From contig CBFIGX010000001.1 of assembly GCA_965662265.1 (NCBI GenBank), forward strand, positions 186,001 to 250,000: a stretch of 64,000 bases of DNA, read 5' to 3'. A model generated the notes under the pieces. The model made no database searches. It saw nothing but the letters and a program-made list of their open reading frames with translations, and was not told the DNA's origin. Positions 37,654-46,800 of this stretch are shown in pieces. This DNA comes from CBFIGX01 sp965662265. Its GTDB lineage: Bacteria; Bacteroidota; Bacteroidia; Flavobacteriales; UBA7430. The position numbers were made by a program, and so were the translations under genes. Position 1 is the first letter of the stretch; each line of letters opens with the position of its first letter.

Positions 37654-38241
37654 TTATTTGGCGTAATAATTCATTTCATCAATATGTAGCCATACAGACT
37701 CAGGGAGCATGGCTCTCACGTCTTTCTTATTTCGTATTGCATTTCTAATGAAAGACGATGAGATTTGCATGATCGGCGCGCCAACTAAATTCACTTTTTC
37801 GTGGTTGTCTAAAGACCCGGGCATTGTAGCAAGCCTAGGATACACATATAATTCGTGATTATTAAGTATCGTTTCATAATTTTTCCACTTATGAAAGGTG
37901 TTCAGATTGTCTCCTCCCATGATAAGAGAAAAAGAATGATATGGATATTTCTCACTTAAATGAACGAGTGTATTTACGGTGTATGAAGGTTGTGACAAAC
38001 CAAACTCTATATCTGTAACCCTTAGTCTATCAAAATCTTTTATGGCTCTATGAACAAGCTCTAGCCTAGCATAATCATCAAGTAAGTTATTTTTATTTTT
38101 AAAGGGATTATGCGGGCTTACTACAAACCAAACTTCATCTAAATTTGTATAATTAGCCATGTGATTGGCAATAATTAAGTGCCCTATATGAATGGGATTA
38201 AAAGTCCCAAAGTACAAGCCTATTTTTTTAGAACTATCCAT
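37654..38241 (-). CDS. nadD: Nicotinate-nucleotide adenylyltransferase
   Basis: 195 residues. The nucleotidyl-transferase motif GTFNPIHIGHL (about 13-23) and ISSSFIRNAI near the end are the ATP-binding HxGH and ISSTxxR-type marks. It makes nicotinate adenine dinucleotide for NAD. It overlaps gmk by 8 bases: yicC-gmk-nadD form one operon. Confidence 0.96.
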   Translation of the reverse strand: MDSSKKIGLYFGTFNPIHIGHLIIANHMANYTNLDEVWFVVSPHNPFKNKNNLLDDYARLELVHRAIKDFDRLRVTDIEFGLSQPSYTVNTLVHLSEKYPYHSFSLIMGGDNLNTFHKWKNYETILNNHELYVYPRLATMPGSLDNHEKVNLVGAPIMQISSSFIRNAIRNKKDVRAMLPESVWLHIDEMNYYAK

Positions 38242-38803
38242 TGATAAATGTCATTATTTTTGTGTACGCTTCTTGCTGAGCCTTGTCTAAGTCATCATTA
38301 ACTATAACACAGTCAAATGCGTCGGCGAAGGTCATCTCCTCTTCAGCCTTATCGAGTCTTATTTGTAAATTCGTACTGTCTTCAGTATTTCTTTTTTCTA
38401 GTCTAGCTTTGAGAATCTCTATAGATGGCGCTTTTATAAATAAGGCTAGAGCCATATCGTTATATTGCTTTTTTAGGTTTAAGCCTCCCACCACATCAAT
38501 ATCAAAAATAACATGCTTTCCTTGAGCCCATATTCTATCTACTTCAGACCTTAGGGTTCCGTAGAGTCTATTTTCATATACTTCTTCCCATTCCAAAAAC
38601 TCGTTAGATTTAACCTTATTTTTAAACTCTTCTGGGCTTAAGAAATAATAATCTACGCCATGTTTTTCCTCTCCTCGAGGAGCTCTACTACAGGCAGATA
38701 TTGAAAATTCTACTGGCACACCGCGCTTTATAAGGTGTTTGACAATCGTAGACTTACCAGAGCCTGAAGGAGCTGAAATTATAATAAGTTTACCGGGTTT
38801 CAC
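38234..38803 (-). CDS. gmk: Guanylate kinase
   Basis: 189 residues. P-loop APSGSGKST (about 11-19) and the GMP-binding SACSRAPRGEEKHGVDY region are present. It phosphorylates GMP to GDP. The start is a GTG overlapping the yicC stop (TAGTG), which indicates coupled translation. Confidence 0.96.
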   Translation of the reverse strand: MKPGKLIIISAPSGSGKSTIVKHLIKRGVPVEFSISACSRAPRGEEKHGVDYYFLSPEEFKNKVKSNEFLEWEEVYENRLYGTLRSEVDRIWAQGKHVIFDIDVVGGLNLKKQYNDMALALFIKAPSIEILKARLEKRNTEDSTNLQIRLDKAEEEMTFADAFDCVIVNDDLDKAQQEAYTKIMTFING

Positions 38804-39669
38804 TACAAGGCATTTAAAACTTGTTCTTTAATTTTTTCCAGTGCATCCTTCATTTCAACAACTAATTTTTGAAGCTCCGCATGATTTGCTTTAGAGCCCA
38901 TGGTATTTATTTCACGTCCTAGCTCTTGCGAGATAAAACCTAACTTTTTACCGTTAGCCTCGTGTTCTTCAAGAGTTTGAATAAAATAATCGCAATGGTT
39001 ATTGAGTCTCACTTTTTCTTCTGAGAGATCTAATTTCTCAATAAAATAAATCATTTCTTGCTCTAATCGCTCTTCATTAAACTCAATATTAGTAAGTTCT
39101 TTTAGTTTTGCCTGAATGCGTTCTTTGATGTTATCAATCCGCTCTTGTTCATATTGAGGTACCATTTGATGTAATTCCTCAATTCGTGCTACATGGCTTC
39201 TTAAGTCTTTTTCTAGCGAAAGACCTTCGGCAATTCTGTAATCTTGTAATGCTTTTACAGCATCTTTTACAACAGTCATTACAGCACTCCACTCCTTTTT
39301 GTTAAACTCTTCACGCTCAGCTTTCATTACCTCAGGCAATCTCATTGCCATGGAAAGCAATGTGGGCTCATCTATAGGTGAAGCTGCTATGTCTTGTAAC
39401 GATTTCATATGAGCACTTACCAAGTCGGCATTTATTTTATGTTGAGATGTTGCTCCTGTTTGTTCCACAAAGATGGATAGCTCAATTTTACCTCTTCTCA
39501 ATGTAGAAGAAAGGAATGATCTTAGATCTAATTCTTTCTCTTTGTAGTATGAAGGAATTCGAATGCTCAAATCAACATGTTTCGAATTAAGAGATCTAAC
39601 TTCTACTGATATTTTTTTATTTGGGAGCACTAAGGTTGCTCTCCCGAAGCCTGTCATCGACTGAATCAT
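38803..39669 (-). CDS. YicC/YloC family endoribonuclease
   Basis: About 288 residues. MIQSMTGFGRA at the start and the C-terminal domain (FISQELGREINTMGSKAN) identify the YicC family, reported to be an RNA endonuclease that acts on small RNAs. A frame six codons longer exists, but its first bases overlap a TACTTTTG box (39692-39685), so the ATG at 39669 is preferred. First gene of yicC-gmk-nadD. Confidence 0.93.
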   Translation of the reverse strand: MIQSMTGFGRATLVLPNKKISVEVRSLNSKHVDLSIRIPSYYKEKELDLRSFLSSTLRRGKIELSIFVEQTGATSQHKINADLVSAHMKSLQDIAASPIDEPTLLSMAMRLPEVMKAEREEFNKKEWSAVMTVVKDAVKALQDYRIAEGLSLEKDLRSHVARIEELHQMVPQYEQERIDNIKERIQAKLKELTNIEFNEERLEQEMIYFIEKLDLSEEKVRLNNHCDYFIQTLEEHEANGKKLGFISQELGREINTMGSKANHAELQKLVVEMKDALEKIKEQVLNAL

Positions 39670-39684
39670 AGCATTAATTTTATA

Positions 39685-39692
39685 CAAAAGTA
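39685..39692 (-). promoter_or_regulatory. -7 box of yicC
   Basis: TACTTTTG on the minus strand, 15 bases before the chosen yicC start. No clear -33 box. Confidence 0.5.
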
Positions 39693-39704
39693 ATCAATTT
39701 CAGC

Positions 39705-40607
39705 CTACCGTTCTTTAGCTATTGGTTTTGGTTTTCTACTTACAAGATACACCCCAAGAAAAATGAACGAAGATGCTATAATTTTTACAGGATCCAGTTT
39801 ATCTGAATCGACCATTAAGGCTATGATAGTGGCCAAAACAGGTTGTAAATAAATATAAAACCCTACTGTAGATGCTCTTAAACGTTTTAGGGCATAAATA
39901 TTACACATATAAGCTAACACAGAGGTGCCCAATACAACAAATCCTATTTCATACCATATTGTGGCACTAATGTTAGTCCAACGAACCGCTAACAACTCAT
40001 CGGTACCGAATGGTAATACAGTTATAAATCCTACCGTGAAAACCCATTTCATGACAGTAATGAAATGGTACTTTACCATTAAAGGTTTAACAATAGTTAG
40101 ATAAACAGCATAAGATACTGCATTGATAAAAACAAGAAGGTTCCCCCACATTAAATAAGGATTGTTAACCTCTAATTCTCTTCCGTAAATAGCTAGGACT
40201 ACAGCTCCGAATGCGCCCAACAAAACTCCTATAATTCGCCAAATTGTACCGCGTTCACCATGAAAGATAATTGCTAAAACAAACACTATAATTGGGGTAG
40301 ATGTCATGGTAACCGCCGCATGTATAGGTGTAGTTAGATTTAGACCTTTAAAAAAAAGCATCATGTTAATAGCAACACCAAATAAGCCACAAAAAACCAA
40401 ACGCTTGTAGTCTTCTTTTTTTACTTTTTCCCTAATCCAAATAGTGTGTACTAGCCGGAAAATAAGCATGGCACCAGTCACTCTTATTAATATAAATCCG
40501 AGTGGTTTAACAGTCTCTGGCATCACGTCTTTAGCGATAGTAAACGTAAGCGCATAGATTAAATTAGCTATAAATAATGCAAGATGCGATTTAAAAATCA
40601 GGTTCAT
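39705..40607 (-). CDS. DMT superfamily transporter, EamA type
   Basis: 300 residues with about ten membrane helices arranged as two EamA repeats (the second around GTSVLAYMCNIYALKRLRASTVGFYIYLQPV). Drug/metabolite transporter family; substrate unknown. It overlaps the ArsC/Spx-like gene by 17 bases and is the second gene of that operon. Confidence 0.92.
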   Translation of the reverse strand: MNLIFKSHLALFIANLIYALTFTIAKDVMPETVKPLGFILIRVTGAMLIFRLVHTIWIREKVKKEDYKRLVFCGLFGVAINMMLFFKGLNLTTPIHAAVTMTSTPIIVFVLAIIFHGERGTIWRIIGVLLGAFGAVVLAIYGRELEVNNPYLMWGNLLVFINAVSYAVYLTIVKPLMVKYHFITVMKWVFTVGFITVLPFGTDELLAVRWTNISATIWYEIGFVVLGTSVLAYMCNIYALKRLRASTVGFYIYLQPVLATIIALMVDSDKLDPVKIIASSFIFLGVYLVSRKPKPIAKER

Positions 40608-40953
40608 TTTCCAGATATATTTTTACCGCCTCTATAGTTTTTCTTGAATTTCCTATAAATAATTTGTCATGTAGCCTTATTACGGGGCGTTTTAGAAAGG
40701 TGTATTCCTCTAAGAGTAATTTTTTAAAGTCTTTTTCACTAAGTGATTTTTCTTTTAAGCCCATAGTTTTATACTTAATAGCTCTCTTGCTAAAGAGGTC
40801 TTCGTAGGACTGAGATAAAGAATAAATATCCGTCAGTTGGGCCTCAGTAACTGGATTTACCTTTATATCTTGAAACTCAAAATCTGCTAAATCTAATTCT
40901 GAAATTATTCTTTTACAGGTAGAGCAGCTAGACAAGTAATATACTTTTTTCAT
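40591..40953 (-). CDS. ArsC/Spx-like thioredoxin-fold protein
   Basis: 120 residues. The first strand is followed by the SSCSTCKR redox motif (C-x2-C, near residue 10), and the end RPVIRLHDKLFIGN fits the ArsC family of glutaredoxin-type proteins. True arsenate reductases of this family usually keep CX3R-type sites; here CxxC suggests a thiol-redox or Spx-like role. No arsenical transporter adjacent. Clear promoter upstream. Confidence 0.88.
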   Translation of the reverse strand: MKKVYYLSSCSTCKRIISELDLADFEFQDIKVNPVTEAQLTDIYSLSQSYEDLFSKRAIKYKTMGLKEKSLSEKDFKKLLLEEYTFLKRPVIRLHDKLFIGNSRKTIEAVKIYLENEPDF

Positions 40954-40970
40954 TGTTAAATCTTCTTATG

Positions 40971-41001
40971 CAAACATAGACAATCATTAAGTCCTAACAA
41001 A
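40971..41001 (-). promoter_or_regulatory. Promoter of the ArsC/Spx-like gene
   Basis: Minus strand TTTG (41001-40998), 19 bases, TATGTTTG (40978-40971): an exact match to the Bacteroidota primary sigma pattern. Confidence 0.75.
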
Positions 41002-41005
41002 TTTC

Positions 41006-41013
41006 TACATTTG
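41006..41013 (+). promoter_or_regulatory. -7 box of trkA
   Basis: TACATTTG, 22 bases before the trkA ATG, next to the -33 box of the divergent promoter. Confidence 0.5.
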
Positions 41014-41035
41014 TATTACATAAATTTATTACAAT

Positions 41036-41725
41036 ATGTCAGATCAACGCTTTGCGGTGATCGGTCTGGGTCAATTCGGATCGGCTATCGCAAGAAATTT
41101 ATCTAAGCGAGGTGCGGAAGTTCTCGCCATAGATGACTCATTAGAAAAAGTGGAAAACTTAAAAGATGAGGTGTCTCATGCAGTAGCATTAGATGCCACA
41201 GATAAAAAGGCCCTACTTTCTCAAAACATTCAAGATGTTGACGCTGTAGTTGTTGCCATAGGCGAAAATTTTCAGGGCTTATTACTTTGTACATTCTTGT
41301 TAATGGAGCTTAAAGTTAAGCGTATCATTACTCGAGCTATGGGTAATGATCAACGCCGAATTTTGGAGAAAATGGGAGTTACTGAAATATTATCACCAGA
41401 AGATGAAGTTGGAGGTAATGTGGCAGAAATGCTTGTAAACCCTAACGTTCTTATGTGCGTTCAACTGCCTGATAATTACGAAATAGTAGAAATTAAAACA
41501 CCTAAAGAAATTATTGGTAGAAATTTAGGTGACATCGGCTTAAGAGAAAAATATAAACTTAATCTTGTTACCATTCTTAGAAATAATAATAAAGTAGATG
41601 ATACTGTAAGCGATTATCATATTGTTGGTGTTCCTAATTCGGATACAATCATCAAGGAAGACGACATTATCTGTCTCTTCGGTCATATTGATGATATTGA
41701 GCGGTTCCTTGAAATCAATAAATAA
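41036..41725 (+). CDS. TrkA/KtrA family potassium uptake regulator
   Basis: 229 residues. N-terminal RCK Rossmann fold with GLGQFGSAIA (about 10-19) that binds nucleotide, and a C-terminal TrkA_C domain ending EDDIICLFGHIDDIERF. Such subunits gate a membrane TrkH/KtrB K+ channel; none is adjacent. It overlaps the following SDR gene by one base (TAATG). Confidence 0.93.
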   Translation: MSDQRFAVIGLGQFGSAIARNLSKRGAEVLAIDDSLEKVENLKDEVSHAVALDATDKKALLSQNIQDVDAVVVAIGENFQGLLLCTFLLMELKVKRIITRAMGNDQRRILEKMGVTEILSPEDEVGGNVAEMLVNPNVLMCVQLPDNYEIVEIKTPKEIIGRNLGDIGLREKYKLNLVTILRNNNKVDDTVSDYHIVGVPNSDTIIKEDDIICLFGHIDDIERFLEINK

Positions 41726-42426
41726 TGAAAGCATACATTATTACAGGAACAAGTAGTGGTATTGGAAAAGCATTATGTGATGAACTGTTAAAAGACCCAT
41801 CTAATATCATAATAGGAATCTCTAGACGGCAAAGCCTAAAACATCAAAACTATAAGCATATATCTATAGACTTAAATGACTTATCAGAGATTGAGCATCT
41901 TGAATTACCTTCATTCGAAAAGGCAACACAAATTAGTCTTGTTAATAATGCTGGATGGATTGGCCCTATACAAAAAATTGGTCACCAAGAATTAGGCGCC
42001 ATAGCATCCTCATATATTATAAATTTGGTGGCTCCCGCGGTGCTTTCTAATTACTTTATCAAACGTTATAAATCACACAGAGCTAAAAAAGTAATTTTGT
42101 CGGTAAGTTCAGGAGCCTCTCAAGCTCCTATTGAAGGATGGGCAACATATTGCTCATCAAAAGCAGGCTTAGAAATGCTTGGTGCCTGTATATCCATAGA
42201 GCATAAAAATGTTCTTAATTTATCTATAGCACCAGGAAAAGTAGATACGCCAATGCAGAATGATGTTCGTTTTGCTGATGAAAAGGAGTTCCCAAGGCTT
42301 AATGAATTTCAAGAGTACCATAAAAATGGACAATTAACACCTGTTCAAGAAGTAGCTGCGAAGTATAGCACAATTTTAAACACCCCAGAAAAGTTCCTCA
42401 ATATAAAGCATCTCTCTCAGCTTTAA
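41725..42426 (+). CDS. Short-chain dehydrogenase/reductase
   Basis: 233 residues. Rossmann GTSSGIGKAL (8-17), the NNAGW segment and the catalytic Tyr-x3-Lys in TYCSSKAG are complete. NAD(P)-dependent oxidoreductase acting on an alcohol or carbonyl; substrate unknown. Coupled to trkA. The end overlaps the convergent M23 gene by 4 bases. Confidence 0.93.
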   Translation: MKAYIITGTSSGIGKALCDELLKDPSNIIIGISRRQSLKHQNYKHISIDLNDLSEIEHLELPSFEKATQISLVNNAGWIGPIQKIGHQELGAIASSYIINLVAPAVLSNYFIKRYKSHRAKKVILSVSSGASQAPIEGWATYCSSKAGLEMLGACISIEHKNVLNLSIAPGKVDTPMQNDVRFADEKEFPRLNEFQEYHKNGQLTPVQEVAAKYSTILNTPEKFLNIKHLSQL

Positions 42427-43667
42427 GGTGTAAAAGGTATACTGTCCAACAAGGTTTTAAGACTATCTTTTAGCATATCAAATTGAGCCCTTGACGAATC
42501 ACTAATTGGATCTGAAGGCGGTAGCTTAGTTTTAAATGGATCTACTTGTTCTCCATTTTTCCAAAACCGATAGCAAACGTGAGGTCCAGTAGCTAGTCCT
42601 GTACTACCTACATAGCCTATAGTTTGTCCTTGTTTAACAGAAACACCTACTTTAATACCTTTTGCAATCTTTGACATATGTAGATATTGAGTCTTGTAGG
42701 TCCCATTATGTCGTATTTTGACATAATTGCCATTGTACTTGGTATAGGTGGCTTTTTCAACAACACCGTCTGCAGTAGACCATATTGGTGTTCCTCGAGG
42801 AGCTGCGTAATCTGTTCCTTTGTGAGCTTTCCATCGTTTTTGTACAGGATGAAATCTATTTTTTGAAAACTTAGAGGATATTCTACTATTCTTCACTGGT
42901 GTTTTTAGGAAAAACTTCCTTAAATTTTTACCGTCTTGATCAAAATAATCATCGAAGCCATAATCGTTGTATGGAAATGCATAATAGGGTTCTCCTAAGT
43001 GATTAAAATATACCGCATGCACATCACCCACACCAACAAATTCTCCGTCTAAATACTTCGCATCATATAATACCTTAAATTGATCACCGGGCTGAACGTT
43101 TCTGAAATCAAGCGTCCAACAATATATTTCATCAGATATAATTTCACATAGTCTATCAGACATCCCTACACCAGCACCTGCAAGAAAAAAGCTAGATCCT
43201 TTTTCTATAATACCAGCATCTTCAATACATTTTACTTCAACGGGTTTCTCCGCAGAATAGAATCGCAATGTATCTCTGAAATCGTACACATTATACTTGA
43301 TTTTATCTTCTTCATAAACAAATAGCGTTGCAATCTCTCTGAGGCTGGTGTCTTGAACACAGAAAAGGGCGTAATTATGTCCAGCTTTCAAATAGCGTAC
43401 ATCAAAGTCAGTGTTACGAGTACTCCGAGCAATATTGTCAATATCTGCGAAAGAAACGCCATATGCACTTAATATTTTACCTAACGATTGACCAGGCTTA
43501 ATTTTATCTTTGATAACCAAAAAAGTATCTGCTTCAATACCATATTCAATAATTGGTTCTGGAGCTTCTATCACAGGCATTGTTTCTGGAGATGGTTTTA
43601 CGTCAGGGCTAGAGCAACTGTAAAAAAAAGCTGATAAAAGAACAATAATCTTAAAATAGTAATTCAT
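42423..43667 (-). CDS. M23 family peptidoglycan metallopeptidase, lipoprotein
   Basis: 414 residues. Lipobox FYSC at about 18 anchors it. A LysM-like or OapA-like region (with IKPGQSLGKILSAYGVSF, about 53-70) binds wall, and the LytM domain follows. Zinc and catalytic residues: HKGTD, H in QYLHMS and the final GPHVCY. In classical M23 enzymes the last motif is HxH; here the second His is Cys. I recall this form in other Bacteroidota, so it may still bind zinc. Cuts wall cross-links during growth. Confidence 0.92.
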   Translation of the reverse strand: MNYYFKIIVLLSAFFYSCSSPDVKPSPETMPVIEAPEPIIEYGIEADTFLVIKDKIKPGQSLGKILSAYGVSFADIDNIARSTRNTDFDVRYLKAGHNYALFCVQDTSLREIATLFVYEEDKIKYNVYDFRDTLRFYSAEKPVEVKCIEDAGIIEKGSSFFLAGAGVGMSDRLCEIISDEIYCWTLDFRNVQPGDQFKVLYDAKYLDGEFVGVGDVHAVYFNHLGEPYYAFPYNDYGFDDYFDQDGKNLRKFFLKTPVKNSRISSKFSKNRFHPVQKRWKAHKGTDYAAPRGTPIWSTADGVVEKATYTKYNGNYVKIRHNGTYKTQYLHMSKIAKGIKVGVSVKQGQTIGYVGSTGLATGPHVCYRFWKNGEQVDPFKTKLPPSDPISDSSRAQFDMLKDSLKTLLDSIPFTP

Positions 43668-43832
43668 AATTCAAATTAAAAATCATCATTAATCAATCCG
43701 AATTTAGGAATAAAAAAGACGTAAGTATTTGTTGATTTTAAAAACTATTAACAAATTAATTAAGGTTGTTTAATCTGTATAAATGAGCAGAAGACTTTAT
43801 GAGAATAGTCTCATGTTGAAAACATATAAACA

Positions 43833-43863
43833 ATAAAAGGGCTGCATAATGCAGCCCTTTTAT
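43833..43863 (-). terminator. Terminator of the giant protease gene
   Basis: Perfect 14-base arms 43833-43846 and 43850-43863 with loop TAA, 17 bases after the protease stop; U-rich on the minus strand. Confidence 0.8.
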
Positions 43864-43880
43864 ATATCGTGGTGTATGTT

Positions 43881-46800
43881 TTACTTAACCACTTTTTCTA
43901 CTGATCCGTCGTTGTATACGTTAAATAGAACTTTTCCTTCGAACAGCTCTGCTTCTACGTTCTCAACTTCTTGACCTAGTACATTGATCACTTTTACCAA
44001 TACACGGTCTGCCGTTAATGTTTCTGCTACAACATTTGTTGTAATTGTGCCAGCTACATTAATCGCATCTACACTGTATGATGAAGATCCTTCTACCCAT
44101 TCTGTTACTTCGAATGATGCTGTAGTCTCTTTTGTCCACAATTCAAATGAAGCAACCTCTGAGGTAAATAAACCATCTTTAGTTGAGGTCATCGCATCAT
44201 CTCCCCAAACAGTTAATACTGTTAATGGGCTTGTGTATAAAGCAGATCCTATCAAGTTACCTTTTGCATCGTATGCAGCTACTTCTGATCCTTCTGCTGG
44301 AATTACATCCCATGAAGCATCTTCGATGATAACAGTCATGTTATTATCTGTAGCTACTACCTTTGCATAATGAGAAGCATCATTTGATGTTACTTCTATA
44401 GATGACGTTCTGTATGAAGCGTCATTTGATAAGTATTGAAGTACATCATCAGTATTGGTTTTCAACTGGTAACCTTGTCCAGGAACCATGTCGCCAATAC
44501 CATTAAATGCCCATTCTGGTAGGTACGCAGCACCGTTATAGTCTTTAGCAATAATTAAGTTATTGTTATTATTAACAATGTCTTCTAGTATAAGATCTAC
44601 AGGAGCTCCCTCAAGTCTTAAATAGCCAATCATATTCCATCCACTTGTTATAGCAACTGGGTTTTCTTCAGGTGTTGCATAAGTACCTTCTATCGCAATT
44701 GAATTCGGGTTATCTAATTTAATCTGATAAGCTTGTCCAATAACAACGTCTCCAATACCGTTGAATGCCCACTCTGGAAGATAAGCTAAACCTGCATTAT
44801 CTTTAATAATTACTACGTCATCTATTATACTACTTGCAAACGTGATCATATCCATATCCTCAGCAACAATATATGTAGAGAATATCGACCAACCAACTGG
44901 TAAGTCTAATGTTTGACTAGAAATTGCAGGTACTGACGATAAGCCAGATAATGCAGAAATACCGTTGATAACAAATTCACCTTGATTAGGCATGTTTGCC
45001 GAATAGCTAGCATTTGCCATATGATAAGTGTCTTCTGAAGCGTCCCAAATCATCCAAACAAATGATTCACCAGGTACAAACCCGTCTACATCATCAGTTG
45101 TAGAGTCATCACCTTGAGCTGCTATCGAATTAGTAGAGCCTGTCCACATTGCATATCCACCACATTGTAAATCACCATTAGAATCTGTAAAGAATAGACC
45201 AATTGCATCTCCAACTTCTATAGTTACTCCGTCAATATCAATAGTAGCTTCACCGTCAACAACCATAGTATGGTTAGATCCAGTAATTGTAACATCCCAA
45301 GCTGGTAATGGATTGTCTACGCCGTCATCATCACAAGACGTTGAGAAGGCAAATGTTTCCATATCTCCAGCTTCCATAGTTCCGGAAGCCAGTTCACATT
45401 CTGCACTAGAAATGCTAAATGTTCCACCATTCCAACCATCACCGTATGAATCTTCAGCAACTAAAGTGTATGAACTATTAGCATCTAAACAAAGTGCTAC
45501 TTGGTTAGTTGTATTATTTTCATACTCTGCTCCACTATAAAGTGTGTTTCCTTCGCCATCGGTAATTGACCAAGATATCTCATAACCGAACGATACGACA
45601 TCAAGAGTTAGTGTTGCTTCAAGACCAGTACATGATTCGTCATAAATACAAGATCCGTCGTCTACAGTTGCAAATTCACTGTAGTTCAATGCATCCATAT
45701 CAGTACATCCATAAACATCTTGATTGTATTCACATGAACCGTCATCTACAGTTGCCTCTGAATTATAATTTAGAGCGTTCACATCAGTACATCCATAAAT
45801 TGGCTCTACGCCACCACAATCACCAATACCTCCATTATAAGGTGCGCCTCCAGAAAGGAATACAGCATCTCCATCTACGATATCCCAAGATACCTCTGAC
45901 TGCCATGATCCACCGTCACAAGTCACTACAATACACTCAGATGCTAAATCAAGACATGCAGTAGCAACTCCTTGAGAGCCAGTTTCTATTGTAAACGTTT
46001 GGTTATCGATAGTTAAAACGTTGCCATTCCAACCATCACCATAAGAGTCATACATATTAACAGTTACCGCAGTTAGATTTTCACAATCAATAGGATATTG
46101 ACAAGAACCGTCATCTTCTACTGCATCAGGATTATAGTTAAGAGCATCCATATCAGTACATCCATATACAGGGTACAAACAAGATCCGTCATCAATCGTT
46201 GCTGATTCATCATAATTTAGTGCAGAAGAGTCAGTACAACCATAAGCGAACTCACAAGATCCATCATCGATGATAGCATCTTGATCGTAATTTAAGGCTA
46301 ATGCATCTGTACAACCGTAGGTGTAACCACAGTCTTCGTTGTAAGAGAACAATAATGTTCCTGAAGCCCCAGCTTCTAGTGTTCCAGTAGTAATAATTTC
46401 TCCGTTAGCTGATGAAATAGTAACTGTAGCATCATTCCAGCCGTCGCCATAAGAGTCCATCATATTAAATGAATAACAGCCGGCATCTAAGCATGTTTCT
46501 GTTGTTCCAGCAGCACCTTCGAGGCCGTTAAGCTCCCAAGTTATTTCTGAATCCCAGTATCCACCACCTACTTCGATGGTTATCGCATCAAGACTATCAC
46601 AATTAATTGAATACAAACAAGAACCATCATCATCAATAGCATCTGGATTATAGTTTAATGCCAATGAATCTGTACATCCAGACTGCGGATATTGACAAGA
46701 TCCGTCATCTGTATTTGCTAATTCATTATAGTTTAATGCCATTGGGTCTGTACATCCATACACAGGACCACATTCTCCATCGAAGTTATATGCCAGGTTT

